This document shows positions 47,001 through 64,000 of a stretch of 64,000 bases of DNA, one piece after another. A program made the position numbers and the translations under genes. Where the stretch lies: the NCBI GenBank assembly GCA_020137815.1, contig CM035351.1:2490409-2554408 (forward strand), given 5' to 3'. Under the pieces are notes generated by a model, which was given only the letters and a program-made list of their open reading frames with translations, had not been told where the DNA came from and made no database searches. Positions within the stretch are counted from its first letter, which is position 1, and each line of letters opens with the position of its first letter. This DNA comes from Hormiphora californensis. Lineage: Eukaryota > Ctenophora > Tentaculata > Cydippida > Pleurobrachiidae.

Positions 47001-47861
47001 GAGAATATGAATCCCCGTCACCTTCTGCTGGTGAAACCAAAACCGAAGGGCAGTTGCGAGTGCGGTAGTCAGACAACAAGTGTAGAGATCGGCGGGTAGC
47101 TCGGGGTTTTGTGGAAGCGTTTCGTCTGCTCCACATGCCGCCAGATGCAGTGATTTTTCCTCGAACATTGGCTCCACATAATACCGATCCCGGGAATCCT
47201 TCCAAGCCTGTTTTTTGGCCCGTGCGACATTGTTGAAAGTGTTGACGATATGACCAGCATTGTCACAATCCCAAATGTAGATGGCCGGAGTTTGCACCTT
47301 TTCCATCAGACTACCCAGAGGTAGGACTGTGTAGTGTTTCACCTGACTGTTCAGCACCCATATTCCCTGGTTATTAGCGGCAGTCTCATGCGTACACGAC
47401 AGGGTTCCATGTCCGTTGTAGTAGAATATCATCCGGTTGTTGTTGATCTGCTTCCGAACTGAGTCACAGTGGCCGTAAACCTTACTCGGACTACAGTCCA
47501 TCTCCACCCGTATCGTACCCCTGTCCTTCTCGTACGACCTCACCGGTTTCTTGCTCGTCTGGGGGAAGAGGTCCGAGAATTGCCGTTTTAGGTTTTCCTT
47601 GATCGCCTCCTGGGCTTTCTTGTATTCCATCTTGGAGGGATCCACCCAGGTTTCAGTCAGTGCACACGGAGATATCTTTTGTTTCTCGGGTGGTGGCGGG
47701 TACTGCAACATGGCAATGATAACGAGGACAGCGCCCATGGATCGCGGCTGGTGCTCCAGCTCCTGGGTAATGGTCTCATGATTGCCCTGGATCTCATCCT
47801 TGTGTATCGGATCGTTAAACAGAACCCGTATCTTCTTTATTTCTGACTCATCCAGGTCCAT
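44088..47861 (-). CDS. RPTOR: Raptor, mTORC1 scaffold subunit, copy A (intronless)
   Basis: A single uninterrupted frame of 1257 codons; human Raptor is about 1335 aa and is encoded by many exons. The N-terminal caspase-like (RNC) domain has CALTETWVDPSKMEY, FYYNGHGTLSC and IYIWDCDNAGHIV, then a block (HLAACGADETLPQNPELPAD) strongly conserved in Raptors. HEAT/ARM repeats occupy roughly residues 400-760 (YALGTFLNTRR, DGCVHVRREAVVALSRY). A WD40 propeller occupies the C-terminal ~330 residues (CFWDLRKTK, MACGSHDQGIKIWNTWGDKL). Known role: recruits TOS-motif substrates to mTOR and docks on Rag GTPases at lysosomes. The start MDLDESEIKK is the first ATG and precedes all conserved sequence. No frameshift is seen. 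A paralogue lies 340 bp upstream in the same orientation. Confidence 0.95.
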   Translation of the reverse strand: MDLDESEIKKIRVLFNDPIHKDEIQGNHETITQELEHQPRSMGAVLVIIAMLQYPPPPEKQKISPCALTETWVDPSKMEYKKAQEAIKENLKRQFSDLFPQTSKKPVRSYEKDRGTIRVEMDCSPSKVYGHCDSVRKQINNNRMIFYYNGHGTLSCTHETAANNQGIWVLNSQVKHYTVLPLGSLMEKVQTPAIYIWDCDNAGHIVNTFNNVARAKKQAWKDSRDRYYVEPMFEEKSLHLAACGADETLPQNPELPADLYTCCLTTALATALRFWFHQQKVTGIHILDCIDYLDNIPGSLTTKSTMLGELEWILVAVHDTLAWQMDLGQTMFIKLFRNCRPVASCFRGHILADRIMRSYNVRPLSVPELPSMAQHPLWKSWDLALDSVMSELSFRKIRVTRPAPHRQISTFFFDQLTEFKVYLSQHQRNDKIDCRQLPVLFHMLMGSQYREECLSLIGKFLDRGPYAVQKFLDIGFLPYLRQMLKIPTGDYKYIMVLIWAKILATDRRMTTIDPILTDAAYRKFFINILNDSDMILQTRAMACFCLSILVRFSQKNSLLLGENLVNELNDCLEDMPLRSTKLQNCAVLCLAYLWDGNEKAMWTAVRANTIEGYVVKLIDHPNPETRTAAVYALGTFLNTRRSDSQHGETIEHKIAKDLLLASRDGCVHVRREAVVALSRYIQQYEPKFITVAASVAEDLATRMQKTSICEDDESCSSPSLFASRKISSSTKSLIAPPSRIIGNKFVDAWRTIKGLERDPDTEVRRLVSEVIKFIEKKMPRHTRRKTSETSYTDSSPDSNIQPIYQAYAHANPKRDVFGEGRVVEKDDDERPPIVSDQQTTQIIRTKFADWTDASFSQPLLVMRDEESDPNSEAFALNVLRDTKYSEKKGKARATLEKRAHEKLDAQVYGIKHNIRPHKVDFHPFEPLIYILDDSFCSLVEYDCKPRVQHRFACCEMRGTAKDSIMLNEHKRPFLCVINSDAEVYIWRNFESPEHCSLASTFKAYTEASRRGRVLLNYAEFSSNLLISGQIKRIVSWNLVRETRYSDIQTHSELPVTAFTTFDRPLGPEQESLLLAGFQDGVCRLYDLRTPSHNQVVQKFGDLPRSNKTSPVVSVHVRPNNDNKIIYTASYSGEMCFWDLRKTKSDVEEADYLNMPRYQTLGPDPPNTREVVSSMLRTVAFHNYAPVMACGSHDQGIKIWNTWGDKLNDIKFHEGFMGQKVGPSVSLQFHPFEYKLVSAGQDNCVTVYGKATDPVNKI

Positions 47862-48200
47862 CCACGTGCCTAGCAGGTGTCCATTTTATAACTCTACACG
47901 GGAAAGAGAGGGAGTTATTTGAAGGGTAAGAATACTCCTGTTATAAATCTGCAGCAGGGATAGGGAGGATAAGGGGGGAGGGTAAGGTATTTTGGGGGAG
48001 GGACATTTCACAGTTGGGAAAAGGCGATGAAGTGAAAACAGTGGATAAATCCAGGTATATGAGGGAAGAAAACGCAAGTTTTTTATATCAGTTAACAGTC
48101 TCACGGTTAAATACAAAATAAACATCATGTTGAAAAAGCATTCGTAAAATAAATTATTCTCCCTGCCCAGTCCCATGGATAAAAACGGATCAAAATGTTT
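47862..48200. other. Spacer between the two Raptor genes
   Basis: A 339-bp AT/GA-rich spacer holding the 3' UTR of copy B and the promoter of copy A. No coding sequence or A-rich retroposition tail is recognised. Confidence 0.5.
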
Positions 48201-51200
48201 TTAAATCTTATTAACCGGATCGGTTGCCTTCCCGTAAACCGTAACACAGTTATCCTGGCCAGCGGAGACAAGCTTATACTCAAACGGATGGAACTGCAAT
48301 GACACGCTTGGCCCGACTTTCTGGCCCATGAAACCCTCGTGGAATTTGATATCGTTCAGTTTGTCTCCCCACGTGTTCCATATCTTGATCCCCTGATCGT
48401 GGGACCCACACGCCATGACCGGTGCATAATTGTGGAAGGCCACCGTCCTCATATTCCCACTGAACACCTGCAGATCCGACCGATGACAGAGTCCGGGGGG
48501 CCGGCGATTTTGTTTCGGGGCATACTCTGCTACTACATCCGTCTTTGATTGCCGCAAGTCCCACAACGATATATCCCCTGACTGGGACGCGACGTAGATA
48601 ATTCGATTGTCATTGTTAGGTTTGGTGTGGACTTTCACCACAGGGCACCCACTGGAACGACCGTGACCTCCGAACTTTTGGACAACTTGGTTGTGGGAGG
48701 GAGTCCGCAGGTCGAACAGCCGGCAGGTTCCATCCTGAAAACCGGAAACCAACAAGTCATCCTCGGTGGAGCTAGAAAATGAGGTGACTGGATGTTCCGT
48801 GTGAGTCTGGATGTCCGGACACCGGGTTTCTCGGACCAGATTCCAGCTAACAATTCTCTTTACCTGGCTAAAAATTAACAGAGTCGAGGAAAATTCGACG
48901 TAATGCATCAAAATCCCAACACGTCGGTTGACTTCGGAAGACGCCTTAAAGGTAGAAGCCAGAGAGCAACGGTGAGGATTTTCAAAATTTCTCCAAATAT
49001 AAACTTCCGCATCACTGTTGATAACACAGAGGAAGGGGCGCTTGAGTTCGTTCAGCAAGATGACATCCTTGGTAGACCCCCTTCCGAGAGAGCACTTGAA
49101 GCGATGATATTGTTTTGGTTTCGGTTCGTACTCAACCAGATTACAGTGTCGATCATCAACAATATAAATCATAGGGGCATACGGGTGAAAACCAACACGG
49201 TGAGGTTTGCAGTCATGTTTTATACCAAATATCTGGGCATCAAGACGCTCATGAGCTCGCTTTTGAAGGTTGGCCATAGCTTTGCGACTGTTCTCAGAGT
49301 GCCTTTTTTCGGTTTGAAACTCAAGAAAATGCTTCTCCTCTTCCGCCGGATCAGCTAGTTGGGGTTTGGAGAAGGCAGCGTCCGACCACTCGATAAACTC
49401 GGTACTGACAATCTGCTCAACGAATTTACTGTCACCGTGACTTGGTGGCCTTTCATCCTCATTCACTTTATCCTTCGGATTGAAGTCAGAGTAAATAATG
49501 TTCAACGGCTCACTCCCCTCTCGCATGGAGTTAATCGTTGACTCCGTTGAGTTTGATCGGGTGGAATTGCGGCGGCGTTGGGCTTCCCCTTCAATGTGTC
49601 CCGTTACCCTTCCAGCTAAGCACTGAACCGACGGATCGGGGTCGGCCTCCAGCATCTCTAAACACCTCCAAACATCCATAAACTTGTTGGCAGTCTTCAA
49701 AGATTTAGTTTGCTGTTTCCGGATCCCATTTGTGCTGTGATTCTCATCACCGCCGTCCTCCTTCGCAGAATTCTGGGCTATCACAACGAACTTGTGCTGG
49801 TACTGAAGAACGTACCGAGACAGAGCGACCACGGCTTCTTTCCGAACATGCACACAGCCATCCCGACTAGCCAGCAAGAGATCCTTGGCAATCTTGTGTT
49901 CCATACTCTCCCCATGCTGACTCTCGGATCTCTGGGTGCTGAGGAAAGTTCCCAGGGCATACACAGCGGCTGTCCGGGTCTCTGGGTTGGGATGTTCCAG
50001 GAGCTTTACAACATAGTTTTCCATGGTGTTTGCTCTAGCTGCCATACCTACCGCCTGTTCATTGTTCTCCCACAGATGAGCAAGGCAGAGCACCGCACAG
50101 TTCTGGAGCTTGATTGTTCCGGGGTCATGGCTGTTACCCGAATTGTGAAGCTCCTCAAGACAATCATCCAGTTCCCGAATGAGGTGGTCATTCAGGAGTT
50201 GCTCTTGGTTCCGGGCCGAGAATCGCACTAGGACCGACAAACAAAAACATGACAAGGCCCGTGTGTCCAGACCCATGTGTGGGTCGTTCATGGTACGGAG
50301 GAAAAACTGCCTGTTCTCGGGATGTCTTATGAGCATTTCAATGGTAGCAGTCCGCCGATCGACCGCAAGGACCTTGGCACTGATCAGGGCGAGAAGGTTG
50401 TTGAAGCCCCGCTGAGGAGTGGTCATCAGATAGACAATTCCCGGGAGAATCCCGACATTCAGTAACTTTTCCACGATCAGGGGACTCCGGTCTAACAAGC
50501 TGCTGATAATTCTCAGCGCCTCCCCCTGAAACTGATAACCAAGCAGCATGTGTAGGAGAATAGGAAACTTGGTACAGTCAACTCTGTCTCTCTGCTGCTC
50601 CAAAGCCACTTTAAACTCCGCCAGTTGGTCGAAAAAGAATGTACTGATCTGACGATGGAGGGCGGGAAAAGACATTCGAATCTTCCTGGAGGATAACTCC
50701 GTCATAACGCTATCTAGAGCCAAATCCCACGACTTCCACAGGGGATGCTGAGCCATGGAGGGTAGCTCCGGTACACTAAGAGGACGAACGTTGTACGACC
50801 TCATTATTCTATCTGCTAGAATATGCCCACGAAAACAGCTCGCCACGGGCTTACAGCTCCGAAATAGCCGATAAAACTCATGTACAGATAGGGGCATCTG
50901 CCACGCTAATGTATCCAGTACTGCCACCAGTATCCACTCCAGTTCTCCTTTCATAGTTTTCTTGTCGTTCAATTCCCCTGGAATTTGGTCCATGTATTCA
51001 ATACAATCGACGATATGGAATCCAGTAACTTTCTGCTGATGAAACCAATAAGTGAGGGCCGTTCTGAGGGTGGTGGTGAGACAACAAGTATAGAGATCAG
51101 CGGGTAATTCAGGGTTCTGGGGCAATGTTTCGTCTGCTCCACACGCCGCCAAATGCATTGAATGCTCTTCAAACATTGGCTCCGCGTAATATCCATCACA

Positions 51201-51848
51201 TGAAGTCTTTTTAGCTCTCGCCAAATGCGCAAATGAGTTAACAATATGACCAGCATAGTCACAATCCCAAATGTACAGGGCAGGTGTTTTGACGTGCTCC
51301 ATAAGTTGGCTAAGGGGTATGGGATCATAAACCATGACCTCCTTTTTGACCACCCACAAATACTGTTCCCCGTCAACCCCGACATGTGATCGGCACGATG
51401 CAGCACCATGCCCGTTGTAATAAAACATCATCATGTCTTTGCCCACGTTCCGCCGTACAGTATCACATGTCTTGTAAACTGTCTGTGGGTCACAATCAAC
51501 CAATATCCTTAGCATTCTCTGATCTTTTTTATACATGCGGTTATTTCTTTTGTTTGCAAGTAAAGTATAAAACTGTTGCTTCAGGTTCTCCCGTATTTTG
51601 CTCTCCGCTTTTCGAACCTCATATTTGGTTGGGTCTAGCCAAGTTTCCGTGACCGCACATTGTGATAGTTTCTTTTTCTCTGGAGGAGGTATACCCAGCA
51701 GTAGGATCTCAATAATTAGGCCGCCCGTCATTTTTGGAATGGACTCCACATCCTCGGTGAGGAGAGGACAACCGGTTATATCCTCCCGGTTGATCGCCTT
51801 ATCAAATAACTCGGCGGTCTTGCAATCCCCATTAAAAACCTTTTCCAT
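48201..51848 (-). CDS. RPTOR: Raptor, mTORC1 scaffold subunit, copy B (intronless)
   Basis: A single frame of 1215 codons with the same architecture as copy A: CAVTETWLDPTKYEV, FYYNGHGAASC, LYIWDCDYAGHIV, CGADETLPQNPELPADLYTC, HEAT/ARM repeats (YALGTFLSTQR, DGCVHVRKEAVVAL) and a C-terminal WD40 propeller (VSGFQDGTCRLFDLRTPSHN, ISLWDLRQSK). The last ~80 codons and a stretch around RSYNVRPLSVPELPSMAQHP are nearly identical to copy A at the nucleotide level, whereas the rest has diverged clearly. Both copies are open and retain all landmarks, so both are likely functional. Substrate or tissue specialisation is possible but not shown by sequence. Confidence 0.95.
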   Translation of the reverse strand: MEKVFNGDCKTAELFDKAINREDITGCPLLTEDVESIPKMTGGLIIEILLLGIPPPEKKKLSQCAVTETWLDPTKYEVRKAESKIRENLKQQFYTLLANKRNNRMYKKDQRMLRILVDCDPQTVYKTCDTVRRNVGKDMMMFYYNGHGAASCRSHVGVDGEQYLWVVKKEVMVYDPIPLSQLMEHVKTPALYIWDCDYAGHIVNSFAHLARAKKTSCDGYYAEPMFEEHSMHLAACGADETLPQNPELPADLYTCCLTTTLRTALTYWFHQQKVTGFHIVDCIEYMDQIPGELNDKKTMKGELEWILVAVLDTLAWQMPLSVHEFYRLFRSCKPVASCFRGHILADRIMRSYNVRPLSVPELPSMAQHPLWKSWDLALDSVMTELSSRKIRMSFPALHRQISTFFFDQLAEFKVALEQQRDRVDCTKFPILLHMLLGYQFQGEALRIISSLLDRSPLIVEKLLNVGILPGIVYLMTTPQRGFNNLLALISAKVLAVDRRTATIEMLIRHPENRQFFLRTMNDPHMGLDTRALSCFCLSVLVRFSARNQEQLLNDHLIRELDDCLEELHNSGNSHDPGTIKLQNCAVLCLAHLWENNEQAVGMAARANTMENYVVKLLEHPNPETRTAAVYALGTFLSTQRSESQHGESMEHKIAKDLLLASRDGCVHVRKEAVVALSRYVLQYQHKFVVIAQNSAKEDGGDENHSTNGIRKQQTKSLKTANKFMDVWRCLEMLEADPDPSVQCLAGRVTGHIEGEAQRRRNSTRSNSTESTINSMREGSEPLNIIYSDFNPKDKVNEDERPPSHGDSKFVEQIVSTEFIEWSDAAFSKPQLADPAEEEKHFLEFQTEKRHSENSRKAMANLQKRAHERLDAQIFGIKHDCKPHRVGFHPYAPMIYIVDDRHCNLVEYEPKPKQYHRFKCSLGRGSTKDVILLNELKRPFLCVINSDAEVYIWRNFENPHRCSLASTFKASSEVNRRVGILMHYVEFSSTLLIFSQVKRIVSWNLVRETRCPDIQTHTEHPVTSFSSSTEDDLLVSGFQDGTCRLFDLRTPSHNQVVQKFGGHGRSSGCPVVKVHTKPNNDNRIIYVASQSGDISLWDLRQSKTDVVAEYAPKQNRRPPGLCHRSDLQVFSGNMRTVAFHNYAPVMACGSHDQGIKIWNTWGDKLNDIKFHEGFMGQKVGPSVSLQFHPFEYKLVSAGQDNCVTVYGKATDPVNKI

Positions 51849-52589
51849 GTTTCATGGCTCCTAAAAATAAGGAGTGACAGGAATTGAGGGGTATAGGTAG
51901 AGAATAATGGAGGGCTCGTGGAGTGTGGTTGGCCGACCGCCAACAAAAAGTCAGAAGACAAACACAAAATATTTGCTTGGCCTACGCTGCAGCAGTAGCC
52001 GTCAAAAACACACGCACTAGGGGACTGCAGAGCTTGCCAAAGCGAAACAGCAAACCGACAGCGCATGCCGTTACGATCTGGGTGGTTGGTGGTCTGTTTA
52101 AAGGCGCACGCTGCCAAAAAACTAAATCATCACAAAATACTTATTATTCCGCCTTGTAGCCTTTATTGCTAGAAGACCACTTAAATATACTAAATCACAC
52201 ACAGGCAAAACTTTCTAAAGCGATGGAGCCTACTCTGAAATTATCTGGTAGGAAATGTCAATGCCTAACCCCAACCCAAACCCCAACCCTCCTCCTACTT
52301 TAGCCCTAACCCTAAAAAACCCCAAGTGCTGACAGATTTTATCTCCGACCTGCCAAAAAAATTTTTTTTTGAAAATTCACTAACCCCAACACCGATTGGC
52401 ATCACTTTCCAACAGCCGAAGAGAAGCTGCCGAAGAGAGAAAGGGGGTAACCATATGAAGAGTTAATCGCGATGAGTCTCATTCACATTGGGTTCGATCA
52501 TTTGCCCCCGGTGTTGGGGTTAGTAATAAATAAATCTTAAAATCACTCAAATATTACTATACATAAATAAATAAAATCTCACACATGTT
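51849..52589. other. Intergenic, Raptor B upstream side
   Basis: No gene recognised. Includes ACCCCAACCCAAACCCCAA-like text at about 52267-52320, and A/T homopolymers near 52360. The promoter of copy B should be near 51849-52100. Confidence 0.4.
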
Positions 52590-52856
52590 TCAAATATTGA
52601 AGTCCATGTTTTCCAATCCTGTTGGGGCGTACTTTGTACGGCATCCTCTCAGCGACCTCAGGGTGGCTACCAGTAGGCAGAATCTGAGCCGCCTTCTGAT
52701 TGCCGCCAAAGCCTCACTGTAGATTTCTCCGTGTTTGTTTTCAATAAGTTTGGCTGTCTTCTTAATCGCTTTGTCCATTTCAGGGCCAACACCACCTGTT
52801 GTGGTAAACACTAGTGGAGAAAAGGTCCCGCCCTCGACAATCTGGACTCGTCTCAT
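52590..52856 (-). pseudogene. Retroelement ORF tail, truncated
   Basis: An 88-codon frame with VQIVEGGTFSPLVFTTTGGV, GPEMDKAIKKTAKLIENKHG and AIRRRLRFCLLVATLRSLRG. The pattern (GTFTPLVFSTTGG..GPE..RLRFSLLR) is that of the C-terminus of reverse-transcriptase-type ORFs in marine invertebrates, from memory of the family. It matches in kind the remnant at 2-187. The rest of the ORF is absent upstream, so this is a 5'-truncated relic. Confidence 0.55.
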
Positions 52857-52890
52857 GCCAAAAAAATTGCCGAAAACGAAGTTTATACTC

Positions 52891-53034
52891 CATTTTTTTT
52901 TTCAACTGTTCACCCCCCAAAGTCGTGCGCGGAATTGTTTTGCGCGTCTATCACATGTTAACGTGTAGCGCGCGCCACGAAAATTCTAAATTTCACTGAA
53001 ATTTCAATTTTGGGTGAACAGTTGAAAAAAAATG
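52891..53034. repeat. Inverted repeat of about 28 bp beside a GC-rich patch
   Basis: CCATTTTTTTTTCAACTGTTCACC.. near 52891-52918 pairs with ..GGTGAACAGTTGAAAAAAAATGG at 53007-53034. Further right, 53100-53180 is rich in GCGCG words, unlike its surroundings. Confidence 0.75.
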
Positions 53035-53675
53035 GACTTTTTAAAAGTTTCATGAAATTTCATCTTTTTTATTATTATTATTATTTACCTTGGCTTATTC
53101 TGCGCCGCGCGGCCCGAAGTGGATTGCGCGCGGCGTTAATTTTGGTTTTGCGCGCGAGAATTGCAAGAATGGCGCGCAGCTCCCGTTCGATAAATTTACC
53201 TCCGCAAACAATCGTGGTGTGATGTCATCGTGCAGACCTCGTTCCAAACTGAGGTGGGGTGGATCTAGATTTATCAAAACATCTTTTTAGTTTTTTCAGA
53301 AGTTCGTTGTCAAGCGATTCTTAACTATTTGCTTGTTATTCTTCAGATGCATTTCACATATGTCAGTTGTCGCTATACATTTGCCGATTACCGATAATTG
53401 CGGTTAACTACCAGTAGGCAGTAATAGTAATACGATAATACCTCTCGTACGCGTTCTCTTGAGACGGCGTGTACCGCCATGCGCTACAACCGCACTTGCT
53501 TTTCTCAGGGCGTTTTAAAAAATCTGCATGCGACATTGCCATGCTCACTATGAGAGATCTAACACGCTTTTATTCTATAGGTAGTTGATGGGGTGTGGAT
53601 TCTTAGATAGTAGTTTGTAGACTAAATCTGTTCTGTGAGAACCAGAGAGTGTAATTGAGAGTGATAGTGAGAGAG

Positions 53676-64000
<10,325 letters not shown>

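Noticed and set aside
52267-52320. Telomere-like or C-rich text (CCCTAACCCTAA)
   Set aside because: Irregular and short, not a tandem telomeric array; no sign of a chromosome end.

Overview
This window is nuclear DNA of an animal. It is intron-rich, with GT-AG introns mostly of 0.1-1.7 kb, and carries metazoan gene families: a CP2 transcription factor, GLI, a homeobox gene, a calcium-channel alpha2-delta subunit, ODF3/CIMAP, a PP2A B'' subunit, Raptor and Musashi. Short introns, divergent sequences and many small palindromic transposons suggest a marine invertebrate, perhaps a non-bilaterian such as a sponge. No gene here fixes the taxon, so that is inference. Gene models were joined by hand from exon ORFs, splice sites and phase. 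CP2 (478 aa), GLI (526 aa), alpha2-delta (1114 aa), ODF3 (243 aa) and PP2A B'' (546 aa) each sum to an exact open frame.

Layout: 2-187 tail of a retroelement ORF; 761-4426 (+) CP2/TFCP2-type factor; 6148-11392 (-) GLI-type five-finger factor; 11.4-15.3 kb repeats (a 302-bp tandem duplication and two TTAA-flanked MITE copies inside a larger duplication); 16.5-21.6 kb (+) homeobox gene with a complete 3.6-kb non-LTR retrotransposon in its last intron; 21.9-25.45 kb (-) secreted, probably GPI-anchored, cysteine/threonine-rich protein; 26.62-33.98 kb (+) alpha2-delta; 34.86-36.06 kb (+) ODF3/CIMAP; 37.36-43.63 kb (-) PP2A B''; 44.09-47.86 and 48.20-51.85 kb (-) two tandem intronless Raptor genes; 52.6 kb a second retroelement tail; 53.68 kb to beyond the right edge (+) Musashi-like RNA-binding protein with a 7-kb first intron full of CT/GA tracts.

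The genes do not form one pathway. Two have regulatory kinship in general (Raptor/mTORC1 and PP2A), but adjacency in an animal genome is weak evidence of joint function. The most notable signals concern genome structure. A 36-bp minisatellite repeats a coding segment together with its 5' splice site 19 times in the CP2 gene. A comparable triplication of a 3' splice site lies before the last PP2A B'' exon. The Raptor pair carries patches of near-identity in otherwise diverged genes. A TA-inserted transposon sits inside one arm of a TTAA foldback element, and the other arm preserves the empty site.
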